64,000 bases of DNA from Byssovorax sp. (GTDB lineage Bacteria > Myxococcota_A > Polyangia > Polyangiales > Polyangiaceae): contig JANYGI010000118.1 in NCBI GenBank assembly GCA_025362495.1, forward strand, positions 1 to 64,000, given 5' to 3'. The notes below the pieces were generated by a model. That model searched no databases and had not been told where the DNA came from. It worked only from the letters and a program-made list of their open reading frames with translations. Position numbers and translations under genes: made by a program. This document shows positions 17,862-27,022 of the stretch, piece after piece (the stretch's first letter is position 1; the number at the start of each line of letters is the position of its first letter).

Positions 17862-19006
17862 GGGAACCTCCGCAGGAGCCACGCGCGCAGCACGGCGTCG
17901 AGCCCGATCAGGAGCACGCCGGGGATGAGCAGGAGCTGGAACAGATCTTCGAACGAGCCGATCGAGGCTTCAAAATTCGTCTTTTCGAGCGAGTCGAGCA
18001 CCTTGTGCATGCTGTCGGCGAGGGCCTTCCCGTCCGTCGCGATGTAGGCCTCGCCGCCGGTCTCCTTGGCGATCTGGCGGAGCAGCGCCGGGTTCACCGG
18101 GAAGCGACCGCGACCGTAAACGGGCTGGCCGAGGAGGTTGGTCCCCTCTTCCACGTCGACCTCTTCGCCGGTGCCGATCTGGATCGTGTAGACCTTGCAG
18201 CCGATCGTCGACGCCAGGTGCGCGGCGTAGTCCGGCGAGATCGATCCCGCGTTGGAGTCGCCGTCGGTGAGCAGGATGATCGCCTTGGATCGCGCGTCGC
18301 TCTTGCGGATGCGCGCGACCGCGGTGCCGAGCGCGTCGCCGATCGCCGTGGCGTCGCCGTTGATGACGCCGAGGGTCATCTTCGCGACCATCTGATCGAG
18401 CAGGTAGTAGTCGAGCGTCGGCGGCGAGAGCACGTAGGCGTTCTTGCCGAAGACGACGACGCCGATGCGATCCGATTTACGGCGGCGGATGAAGTCGCGG
18501 ATCACGAGCTTCGCCGTCTCGATCCGAGTGAGCCGCTTGCCCGTCGGCTGCTGCCCCTGCAGGCCCGGGAGATCCCTGGCGTTGCTCTCGAGGATGGCGC
18601 GCATCGATCCCGACAGATCGAGCGTGAGGATGATGTCGATGCCCTTCTGATCGCCGGTCTGATCGCGCAGCACCGAGACGGGCCGCGCCATCGCCACGAT
18701 CAGGAACATCAGCGCCACGGCGCGGAGCACGCCGGGGAGATCGCGCAGCTGCGCTCGCAGCCCGCGCGGGCCGGCGACCAGCGGCGCGACCATGCCGATG
18801 CGGAGGCGCGGCTTGCGCGCGTCTTGCCCGAACGTCCCGGCCCAGAAGACGAGCGGGATCACCAGGAGCAGCAGGAGGAACCACTTGTACTGGAAGCTGA
18901 CCTCGAACCACCCCGCGCCGCGCGCGAGCCACGGGTAGATCAGCGCGAGGATCGTTATCACCCCCGTCATCGCGGCGACGAGGCCGATGCGACGCTTGCG
19001 GTTCAT
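17858..19006 (-). CDS. batA: BatA-like VWA membrane protein
   Basis: The protein has 382 residues from ATG 19006 (ATGA overlap with the upstream gene). Membrane helices lie at about residues 8-28 and 42-58, and one near the C-terminus (FQLLLIPGVLLIGLDAVL). The VWA domain has an intact MIDAS: D130-L-S-G-S134, a mid Thr, and LLTDGDSNAG. BatA and BatB in tandem are standard in Bat operons, and both look functional. It is preceded by the DUF4381-type protein and DUF58/MoxR genes in one transcript. Confidence 0.9.
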   Translation of the reverse strand: MNRKRRIGLVAAMTGVITILALIYPWLARGAGWFEVSFQYKWFLLLLLVIPLVFWAGTFGQDARKPRLRIGMVAPLVAGPRGLRAQLRDLPGVLRAVALMFLIVAMARPVSVLRDQTGDQKGIDIILTLDLSGSMRAILESNARDLPGLQGQQPTGKRLTRIETAKLVIRDFIRRRKSDRIGVVVFGKNAYVLSPPTLDYYLLDQMVAKMTLGVINGDATAIGDALGTAVARIRKSDARSKAIILLTDGDSNAGSISPDYAAHLASTIGCKVYTIQIGTGEEVDVEEGTNLLGQPVYGRGRFPVNPALLRQIAKETGGEAYIATDGKALADSMHKVLDSLEKTNFEASIGSFEDLFQLLLIPGVLLIGLDAVLRAWLLRRFP

Positions 19007-20193
19007 GACGAGCCTCCCGCGGGCATGGTGCCGACGTCGGCCACGGGGGCGACGGGGATCGTGGTGCGGACGATCTCTTCGCCGCGCGCGAGCGCCTCCA
19101 GGCACGCCTCGCCGTCGGGCACGGCGCGGGCGAACTTCACCAGATCACACTCCTCGAGGAAGACGCTGATCCGCTTCAATCCAGGCACTTGCGGGCGGAT
19201 CCGCTTGAGCACGGCGCGCATCTCGTCCGTCGTCGACTCGAGGCCGTCGAAGCCGTAGCGGGCGCCGAGGTACTTGCGCACGCAGTTGCTGACGCGGTCG
19301 AAATACTCGGCCGTGCGATCCTCGGCGATGAGCTTCGAGCGGCGGATCGCGTCGAGCTCGTCGAGCGCGGTGAGCCACGGGAGGCGCGGCGGCGGCGCGA
19401 TCACGATCACCGGGCGACGCCGGTACCACCGGAAAAGGAAGGCCGCGGCGACGCCGAGCAAAAGGCCGATGGCGAGCCCGATCGCGACCTGCTTGGCGAG
19501 ATCCCACTGCTCGCGCTGCGATCGCGCCGGCGGGTTGGGCTTCACCTTGGGCTCGACCTCGTTGGCGATCGGGTCCTCGACGACGATGTGATGGCGGGCC
19601 GTGCAGAGCGTCATCAGGTCGCCGTTGGCGCGGGCGATCACGATGGGCATCGGCGGCAAATCGAGCTGATTGCGGCCGCCGTCCTTCGGCAGCGGCACGA
19701 ACGGGAGCGTGACCTTGGTGGTCGCCGAGGCGCTGCCCTCTCTGGTCTCGATCAGGATCGGCGCGCCGCCGTCAGCGTCGGGGATGATGAAGCCGACCTC
19801 CTTCAGCGCCTTGGCCGCGGCCTCGTCGCTGCCGAGCTTCACGCCGCCGGGGAAGACCGTCTCGCCGCCGCCGTGGGTGATCGTGACCTCGAGGTTGGCC
19901 GCGTAGCCGCTCATCCCGCGCGCCGGGAAGCTCTCCGCCATCGACGGCCGCGACACGCCCGGGGGGATCTTCTCGAGGCACGAGACCCACACCGATCCAG
20001 CGTCGGCCGGGGTCGCGAGATCGACGCCGGCGTCGGCTTCAACGGGATCCGCGGCGCCGGCATCGATCGCCCCGGCGCCCGCGTCGCGCGCGGGCGGCGT
20101 CGGGCCCGCGGCGAGCGCCGGCAGCGTCACGAGCGCGAGCAGCGGCGCCGCGAGGAGGCCGAGCCCGAGCGAGGCGACGAGACGCGCCTTCAT
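19003..20193 (-). CDS. DUF4381-like membrane protein of the Bat operon
   Basis: The protein has 396 residues from ATG 20193, overlapping the DUF58 stop by ATGA. A signal peptide ends near LPALAA. A low-complexity Ala/Asp-rich segment and a beta-rich periplasmic part follow. A membrane helix lies near residues 240-262 (VAIGLAIGLLLGVAAAFLFRW). The cytosolic tail (WLTALDELDAIRRSKLIAE, YFDRVSNCVRKYLGARYGFD) is the conserved part of DUF4381-type proteins found between DUF58 and VWA genes. The function in the complex is unknown; the position in the operon is typical. Confidence 0.75.
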   Translation of the reverse strand: MKARLVASLGLGLLAAPLLALVTLPALAAGPTPPARDAGAGAIDAGAADPVEADAGVDLATPADAGSVWVSCLEKIPPGVSRPSMAESFPARGMSGYAANLEVTITHGGGETVFPGGVKLGSDEAAAKALKEVGFIIPDADGGAPILIETREGSASATTKVTLPFVPLPKDGGRNQLDLPPMPIVIARANGDLMTLCTARHHIVVEDPIANEVEPKVKPNPPARSQREQWDLAKQVAIGLAIGLLLGVAAAFLFRWYRRRPVIVIAPPPRLPWLTALDELDAIRRSKLIAEDRTAEYFDRVSNCVRKYLGARYGFDGLESTTDEMRAVLKRIRPQVPGLKRISVFLEECDLVKFARAVPDGEACLEALARGEEIVRTTIPVAPVADVGTMPAGGSS

Positions 20194-21124
20194 CGGTGGA
20201 TCCTCCGCGCTCGCATCTGGAAGAGCTTGCGGATCGGATCCACGAAGCTCCCGTCCGTCCGCACGATCACCGCGTCCAGCGAAAGCTTCTGGAAGAGCTT
20301 CTCGCGATCTTTGCGCAGCGCCCGCATCGTCTTCTTGTAGTGCTCGCGCACCTTCGGATCGCCGGTGTCGACGACGACGTCCTCGCCCGTCTCGAGGTCC
20401 TCGAACGTCGCGAGCCCGACGTCGGGGATCTCTTCGTCGCGCGGATCCACCAGCATGATCGGGATCACGTCGTGCTTGGCCGAGGCCAGCGCCAGCGCGC
20501 GCTCGAAGCCCGTGGCGAAGAAGTCGCTGATCACGAACGCCACGCTCTTGCGCTTGGCCACCTTCACCAGGGTCGAGAGCGCGAGCTCGAGGTTGGTGCC
20601 CGGGTACTTCGGCTCGAAGCCGAGGATCTCGCGGATCACGCGGAGCACGTGCTTCTCGCCCTTCTTCGGCGGGAGCATCTTCTCGATCACCTCGGTCCCG
20701 AGGACGAGGCCGACGCGGTCGTTGTTCTTGATCGCGCTGAAGGCGCAAAGCGCGGAGATCTCCGCGGCGACGCGGGCCTTCGACGCGCGCACGGTGCCCC
20801 ACTGCTCGCTCGCCGAGAGGTCGACGACGAGCATCACCGTCATCTCGCGCTCCTCGACGAAGACCTTCACGAAGGTCTCGCTCATGCGCGCCGAGACGTT
20901 CCAGTCGATGAAGCGGATGTCGTCGCCGGGGTTGTAGGCGCGCACCTCGCGGAACGAGAGGCCCTGCCCCTTGAAGCTCGACGAGTAGGTGCCGGTGAGC
21001 TGCTCGTTCGCCATCCGCCGCGTGCGGATCTCGATGGCGCGGAGCTGCTTCAGCAGCTCGGGCGGCAGCGGCTTCGCGCGCTTCTTTTCCCGCTGCTCGG
21101 CCCCCGCTTTGACGGGAGAGGCCA

Positions 21125-21125
<1 letters not shown>
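20190..21125 (-). CDS. DUF58 domain protein
   Basis: The protein has 311 residues and no signal peptide. The DUF58 core is clear: YSSSFKGQGLSFREVRAYN, then PGDDIRFIDWNVSAR, then a VWA-like MVVDLSASEQWG. The VWA-like strand keeps DLSASE, so a metal site is possible. It overlaps moxR at its start (ATGA) and the DUF4381-type gene at its end. In MoxR systems this protein usually links the AAA+ ATPase to its VWA partners. Confidence 0.92.
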
Positions 21126-22111
<986 letters not shown>

Positions 22112-22129
22112 GGTCTTGGCAAGTCCCCG

Positions 22130-22162
22130 AAAAAAGGCCGACCCCGCTCGGCGACGAGCGGG
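22130..22162 (-). promoter_or_regulatory. Attenuator-like leader of the moxR-bat operon
   Basis: Read on the minus strand, CCCGCTCG-tcgc-CGAGCGGG forms a perfect 8-bp hairpin. The overlapping GCCGA-gcgggg-TCGGC (22152-22137) forms a second, shorter hairpin followed one base later by TTTTTT (22135-22130). The two stems share bases and cannot form together, which is the arrangement of antiterminator versus terminator. The ATG of moxR lies 18 nt beyond the T-run. The terminator stem is only 5 bp, so function is uncertain. Confidence 0.4.
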
Positions 22163-22167
22163 AGGTG

Positions 22168-22197
22168 CTCATAGCAAGGGCAGGCGCGGAGAGACAA
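22168..22197 (-). promoter_or_regulatory. Candidate promoter of the moxR-bat operon
   Basis: On the minus strand TTGTCT (22197-22192) is followed after 18 bp by TATGAG (22173-22168), preceded by TGC as in an extended -10. Transcription would start just ahead of the hairpin pair at 22162-22130. Confidence 0.45.
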
Positions 22198-22240
22198 CAG
22201 CGAGGTCCCCGCTATTCCACAAAAATGCTACGCACCGTCG

Positions 22241-22918
22241 ATGCCCCGCCCCACTGAGACCGCGTTGAAGGGCCGCGCCCGAGGCCTCCTCGAGGCGATG
22301 ACCGCCCGCGCCCGCTGGATCTACGCCGTTCCGAGCGATCTCGGCGCCCAGGCGGCGCGGCCGATCGCCCTCGCTGCAGGCTTGCTGCTCGAAGAAGAAG
22401 AGCCGGGCGCGCTGGCGGCTCGCTTCGGCAACGAGAAGGGCACCGCGAGCCTGGTCACGTTCGAGAGCCCCGAGCTCGAGGTCATGCTCCTCGAAGCGCA
22501 GGGATCGGACGCGCCGGCGATCCTCGCCGACATCCTCGAAAAGACTGGATTTTACGCCCAATCCACGCTGCTCGGCACCGCGCTCGACGTCCGGGATCCC
22601 GAGGCGGGCAAGGCGCTCCGCACCCTCGCGCACATGGTCGTGGCCTGGGACGAAGACTGGAGCGATCTCTTCCTGCTCCACCTCGCCGCCCCCGATCCGA
22701 TGATCCGCCACGACGCGGTGCTCGCGCTGACGACGGCCGTGATGGTCGCGGGCGACGCCGGCGCCGCGCCCGCGCTGCTCGAAGAGGCGATCAAGCGCGA
22801 GAAATTCCCGAAGCTGAAGGACACGATGGCCGAGGCCCTCAACGTGATCCGCGGCGTCACCGGCGCGCCGATGGAGATCTCCCCCGACGCCGGCGAAGAC
22901 CCCCACTCGCACGGCTGA
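22241..22918 (+). CDS. Hypothetical helical-repeat-like protein
   Basis: The protein has 225 residues and no family I recognise. The ATG at 22241 follows TACGCA by 6 nt, a likely leaderless arrangement. The sequence is helical and leucine/alanine-rich. The middle (LILAHM-type helices such as TLAHMVVAWDEDWSDLFLLH, then PMIRHDAVLALTTAVMVAG) resembles HEAT-like repeats. It is cytosolic (no signal peptide) and divergent from the moxR-bat operon, but no link is shown. It is convergent with the small gene at 22944. Confidence 0.65.
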   Translation: MPRPTETALKGRARGLLEAMTARARWIYAVPSDLGAQAARPIALAAGLLLEEEEPGALAARFGNEKGTASLVTFESPELEVMLLEAQGSDAPAILADILEKTGFYAQSTLLGTALDVRDPEAGKALRTLAHMVVAWDEDWSDLFLLHLAAPDPMIRHDAVLALTTAVMVAGDAGAAPALLEEAIKREKFPKLKDTMAEALNVIRGVTGAPMEISPDAGEDPHSHG

Positions 22919-22943
22919 ACGCCCTCCCGCCTCGCCGGCCGCT

Positions 22944-23252
22944 TCAGTCCACGACGCGCAGGATCGCGTCGCCCTTTTGCTTCCCGTAGAGCTGCTTGAT
23001 CTCGACCTTGTACTCGCCGGGCGACGACACGGTGAACGTGATCGGCGGAGCGCTCTGCGGCTGCCCCGTCGGCAGCTCACGGAGCACGCGCTCGACGATC
23101 GTCTTGCCCAGGGGCGACTTCACGCGGAGGTTGTACGGCGGCTCCGGCTCGTCGTCGGAACGAAAGATCAGGATCGCCGACTCCCCCGTTTTCAGCGGGC
23201 TGACCGTACAGACGGTCTCGATGTCGCCGGTGCTATCGATGGTTCGGGCCAC
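22944..23252 (-). CDS. Small hypothetical protein, beta-rich
   Basis: The protein has 102 residues from a GTG at 23252. It has no signal peptide. The pattern SPLKTGESAILIFRSDDEPE, then PPITFTVSSPGEYKVEIKQL, suggests a compact Ig-like beta-sandwich ending in ILRVVD. I recognise no family. The frame has high GC3 and no competing frame with better features. It ends 25 bp from the convergent gene at 22241-22918. Confidence 0.55.
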   Translation of the reverse strand: MARTIDSTGDIETVCTVSPLKTGESAILIFRSDDEPEPPYNLRVKSPLGKTIVERVLRELPTGQPQSAPPITFTVSSPGEYKVEIKQLYGKQKGDAILRVVD

Positions 23253-23445
23253 GCTTCGCTCGTCCGTAGGAGGGGCCGCCCTGCGGGGGCCCTGATCGGA
23301 GGGCCATTCTAGACATGCCCGCGCGAGCTTCGCGAATTTCCCCCGATCATTGCGGTCGAGATCGTGCGTTTTCCAGGCAGAAACGCGGGATCAGGAGGGG
23401 CGGACGCGTGGCGAGCCCGAGGCCCTTCGCGCCGCCCCATCGAGA

Positions 23446-24936
23446 CTACTTCGACCAGCGGAGGCGCGGCTGACGGGCGGCGCGCGCCTCGTCCATCCGG
23501 CCGACCACCGTGTGATGAGGCGCGTTCTTCACCACCTCGGGCGTCTCGTGCGCCTCTTTCAGGATGGCGATCATCGCGGCGACGAACTCGTCGAGGGTCT
23601 CCTTCGTCTCGGTCTCGGTCGGCTCGATCATGAGCGCGCCGGGGACGACGAGCGGGAAGTACACCGTCGGCGCGTGGAAGCCGTAGTCGAGGAGGCGCTT
23701 GGCCACGTCGAGCGTCTTCACGCCCGTCTCGCGCTCGAGCTGCACGTCCGAGAGCACGACCTCGTGCATGCACGGCTGCGGCACCGGCGCGCTCATGTGG
23801 TCCTTCAGCAAGGCCCACAGGTAGCGCGCGTTGAGCACCGCGAGAGTGCTCGCCATCGTCAGGCCCTCGCCGCCCATCTCGCGGATGTAGCTGTAGGCGC
23901 GGATGAACATGCCGAAGTTGCCCTGGAAGGCGCGGAGGCGGCCGATCGACTGCGGGCGATCGTGATCGAGGGCGTAGAGATCACCGCGGCGAACCACGGT
24001 GGGCGAAGGCTGGAACGGCTCGAGGTGCTTCTTGAAGCACACCGGCCCCGAGCCCGGCCCGCCGCCGCCGTGCGGCGTGGTGAACGTCTTGTGCAGGTTG
24101 ATGTGGATGACGTCGATGCCGACGTCGCCGGGGCGCGCGGCGCCCATGATCGCGTTGGTGTTGGCGCCGTCGCCGTACACGAGCCCGCCCTTGTCGTGGA
24201 TGAGCTTCACGATCTGCGGCAGGTACGTCTCGTAGACGCCGAGGGTGTTCGGGTTCGTGAGCATCAGGCCGCAGACGTCGCCGTCCGAGCCCTCGCGCTC
24301 GATGGCGCGCAGCACCTCTTCGGGGTGCACGATGCCGTCGGCGTTCTTCTCGATCTTCACGGCGACGAGGCCGTTGAGCGCGCAGCTCGCGGGGTTCGTG
24401 CCGTGGGCGCTCTCGGGGATGAAGACCTTCTTCGGTGAGCGGCCCTTCGAGGTGTGGAAGGCCCGCATCATCATCAGGCCCGCGAGCTCGCCCTGCGCGC
24501 CGGCGGACGGCTGGAGCGAGCAGCCATCCATGCCGCTGATCTCGCAGAGCGCGTCCTGGAGGCGGTACATGATCTCGAGCGTGCCCTGCGCCAGCGCGTC
24601 CGGCGTCATCGGGTGCATGCGCGCGAACCCGGGGATCCGAGCGGCCCACTCGTTGATCTTCGGGTTGTATTTCATGGTGCACGACCCGAGCGGATACATC
24701 TGCGAGTCGATGCAGAAGTTCCACTGCGAGAGGCGCACGAAGTGGCGGAACGCTTCGGGCTCGCTCACCTCGGGGAGCCCCGCGGCCTCCTTGCGAGCGA
24801 GGCCGCCGAAGAGCGCCGCCGGATCGACGGCGGGCACGTCGAGCTTGGCCAGCGAGTAGCCGGTGCGACCCGGCGCGCCGCGCTCGAAGATGGACGGCTC
24901 GCGAAACTGAATGCCCTGGGGCTGCGTGGTCGTCAT
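23446..24936 (-). CDS. gcvPB: Glycine dehydrogenase (decarboxylating) subunit 2
   Basis: The protein has 496 residues, the normal length for the C-terminal half of split-type P protein. It decarboxylates glycine and passes the aminomethyl group to the lipoyl H protein. PLP Lys283 lies in HINLHKTFTTPHGGGGPG. Also diagnostic are YPLGSCTMKYNPK and QPSAGAQGELAGL. The other subunit (gcvPA) and gcvT/gcvH are not in the window, although split genes are often adjacent. It lies 24 bp after a lipoprotein gene on the same strand, with no strong ribosome site visible. Confidence 0.96.
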   Translation of the reverse strand: MTTTQPQGIQFREPSIFERGAPGRTGYSLAKLDVPAVDPAALFGGLARKEAAGLPEVSEPEAFRHFVRLSQWNFCIDSQMYPLGSCTMKYNPKINEWAARIPGFARMHPMTPDALAQGTLEIMYRLQDALCEISGMDGCSLQPSAGAQGELAGLMMMRAFHTSKGRSPKKVFIPESAHGTNPASCALNGLVAVKIEKNADGIVHPEEVLRAIEREGSDGDVCGLMLTNPNTLGVYETYLPQIVKLIHDKGGLVYGDGANTNAIMGAARPGDVGIDVIHINLHKTFTTPHGGGGPGSGPVCFKKHLEPFQPSPTVVRRGDLYALDHDRPQSIGRLRAFQGNFGMFIRAYSYIREMGGEGLTMASTLAVLNARYLWALLKDHMSAPVPQPCMHEVVLSDVQLERETGVKTLDVAKRLLDYGFHAPTVYFPLVVPGALMIEPTETETKETLDEFVAAMIAILKEAHETPEVVKNAPHHTVVGRMDEARAARQPRLRWSK

Positions 24937-24960
24937 GGAGCTTCGGGAGGAGTTAGGGGA

Positions 24961-25548
24961 TCAAGGCGCGGGAGGCGAGGCCGGGGGCTCCGCGGGGCCC
25001 TTTTCCTTGCTGTCGCCGTCCCAGTCGCCGCCGCCGAGATCGCCGGAGCCGCTGCCGCCGATCGACGAGAGGTCGGGCTTGATGTTGCGCTGCTTGACGG
25101 CTTCCCAGGCCTCGCCCGTCTCGTCCTGGTCGCGCCCGAGCTCGCCCGCCACCGTGTCGTCGACGTTGTCGCCCGGCGGGCGCTTGTACTTGAAGTAGCC
25201 CTTGCCGCTGCGCTTCGAGTTCGGGCCGACGCTGCCAATCGTGTGCTCGGTCCACGTGAAGTGGATGACGTCGCCCGTCGCCGTGCCGTGCACCTCGCCC
25301 CAGCGGTCTTTCACGGGGCGGATCCACTTGCCGCTCACCGTGTTGCCGTCCTGCACGAGGTGCAGGTAGCCGTAGAGCTCGCTGAAGTAGACGCCCGTCC
25401 AGTCGGCGCCGGCGGGCATGTCACCCGCGGTCACGGTCGCCGTCTTCGCGGTCGCCGTGCCGCTGCAGCCCGTGGTGCCGAGGGTGAGGGGTGCGATCAA
25501 CAGCGCGGCCGCAGCCGTCGCCGTCCAGAGCCTTCGCAGAACCATCAT
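24961..25548 (-). CDS. Hypothetical lipoprotein
   Basis: The protein has 195 residues. The ATG at 25548 is followed by a second ATG, and TAGCCT lies 8 nt upstream. The signal sequence ends in LTLGTTGC with a lipidation Cys. The mature part has a tryptophan-containing beta-rich core (WTGVYFSELYGYLHLVQDG, then GKWIRPVKDRWGEVHGTATG, then VIHFTWTEH), suggestive of a lipocalin-like or DUF-type barrel. A low-complexity Gly/Asp tail ends in a Pro-rich stretch. No enzyme motif is seen. gcvPB follows on the same strand. Confidence 0.68.
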   Translation of the reverse strand: MMVLRRLWTATAAAALLIAPLTLGTTGCSGTATAKTATVTAGDMPAGADWTGVYFSELYGYLHLVQDGNTVSGKWIRPVKDRWGEVHGTATGDVIHFTWTEHTIGSVGPNSKRSGKGYFKYKRPPGDNVDDTVAGELGRDQDETGEAWEAVKQRNIKPDLSSIGGSGSGDLGGGDWDGDSKEKGPAEPPASPPAP

Positions 25549-25667
25549 GGCCGCGGAGGCTAGCACAGACCGGTTGCCGTTCGCCCTCCCGAGCGACCGG
25601 CCCCGCCACGATTGCTCCTGGAAATCCGGCGGTAGCGCGGCCTGTTCAGCCCCGCGCGAGGCGCGCG

Positions 25668-27002
25668 CTACTTCGGGACCGGGTTGGTTCCGACGGTGAT
25701 CCCCGGCGTCGCCAACCATTTCCAGTTGTCGATGAGCGTGGTCGTATCGAGCGCGCCGTCGCCCGAGTCATAGACGGCCCAGCGCAGGGTGAACTCTTTG
25801 CCCGGCTCGACCGGCGCCTTCGTCTGCAGCCAGCCCGTCGATCCGTGGTCCTGCGCGAAGCCGTTGCCGCCGCTGTCGAAGCCGAAGCCCGTGCCGATCA
25901 AGTCGGTGTCGCCAAGGGCGCAGCTGAAGGTCTTTCCGCCGGCAAAACACGGGTTCGGCGGGTTCCCGTCGCAGCCGCAGACCTCGAGGAACGCGTTGTT
26001 GACGCTGACCGGGTTGCCCATGCTGTCGAACGAGATGTTGCCGTCGAGCTGGCCCATCGGGATCGGCGAGAGGATGGCGACGAAGAAGTCGTTGAAGGTG
26101 CTGCAGATGAAGCCCGGCCACTCGAACGTGAAGAAGTCGAAGTCGAACGAGAAGCCGTGCGCGTTCGAGGGCGCGCGCACCGTGAGCTCGACGCCGGTCG
26201 GATCGTTGGGCTCGCCCGTCACCGAGCCGGGGCACGCCGGCGACTCCTTCGGGAAGCCCATCGGGCTCGCGCAGGTGTAGCCCTTCGAGAAGCCCTGCAC
26301 GTTCTGGTAGCCCGGATCGCTGGGATCGCGCGCGGTGCCGCTCGACAGGCCGAGCATCCGCTCACCGGCGCGCACTTTGACGACCGCGCCGAACTTCGAA
26401 AGGAAGCCGTGGCCGAGGTGAAAGTTCGGCAAATCGCCGGGAGAAGGCGCGGATCCATCGGCGAGGACCCACTTCGCCGAGACCACGCCCCAGTCCTTCG
26501 GGCCGGTCGAGACCTTGCAGAGGTCGACCGCCTTCGGGACCATCATCGGATCGAGATCGGCGACGTCGATGCCCGTGTCGCACGTGACCACCGGCGTGAC
26601 CTCGTCGATCTTGCCGTCGCAGTTCTCGTCCTTCGGCGTGCTCCCGTCGGTGGCGATCACCTCGAGCGCATTGGGGTTCGAGAACGGATCGCAGTCGTCG
26701 CAATCGCCCTCGTTCGGGGTGAATCCGTCGTTGTCGACGTCGTCGTCTTTGCCGCCAGGGGTGCAGGTGATGGGCATGCCGCCCGCGCCCGTCCCCGCGG
26801 GGCCGCCGTCGAAGCCGATGTCCCCGCCCTCGCCGTTGCCACTCGAAGCGCTGGCCGTCGCGGTCGACGTCGCGACGGTGGAGACGGCGTCGCTGCCGCC
26901 GCCGCCGAAGCCATTGTTCTTCGCGGTGGCCGAGCACGCGGCGATGCCGACGAGCCCGACGCAGAGCGGCCCGAACGAGCGACGAACGAAGGAAGAGCGC
27001 AT
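25668..27002 (-). CDS. Choice-of-anchor L / MopE-like metal-binding lipoprotein
   Basis: The protein has 444 residues from ATG 27002, with the lipobox GIAAC (Cys23). A Ser/Thr/Ala-rich linker is followed by a MopE-type segment (DNDGFTPNEGDCDDCDPFSN, then DENCDGKIDE) that matches the Asp-rich putative metal-binding repeat of MopE. The rest (FHLGHGFLSKFGAVVKV, then NDPTGVELTVRAPSNAHGFS, then FDFFTFEWPGFICSTFND) fits the choice-of-anchor L domain common in myxobacterial surface proteins. It is 20 bp downstream of the Cys-rich lipoprotein gene and probably co-transcribed with it. Role: likely a surface-exposed, metal-stabilised protein. Confidence 0.8.
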   Translation of the reverse strand: MRSSFVRRSFGPLCVGLVGIAACSATAKNNGFGGGGSDAVSTVATSTATASASSGNGEGGDIGFDGGPAGTGAGGMPITCTPGGKDDDVDNDGFTPNEGDCDDCDPFSNPNALEVIATDGSTPKDENCDGKIDEVTPVVTCDTGIDVADLDPMMVPKAVDLCKVSTGPKDWGVVSAKWVLADGSAPSPGDLPNFHLGHGFLSKFGAVVKVRAGERMLGLSSGTARDPSDPGYQNVQGFSKGYTCASPMGFPKESPACPGSVTGEPNDPTGVELTVRAPSNAHGFSFDFDFFTFEWPGFICSTFNDFFVAILSPIPMGQLDGNISFDSMGNPVSVNNAFLEVCGCDGNPPNPCFAGGKTFSCALGDTDLIGTGFGFDSGGNGFAQDHGSTGWLQTKAPVEPGKEFTLRWAVYDSGDGALDTTTLIDNWKWLATPGITVGTNPVPK

Positions 27003-27022
27003 GGCGTTGGATCTCCGCGGCG

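Noticed and set aside
22169..22910. 303-codon minus-strand frame opposite the gene at 22241
   Set aside because: Arg/Glu-rich shadow without a start signal; the plus-strand frame has a promoter-like hexamer and a normal composition.
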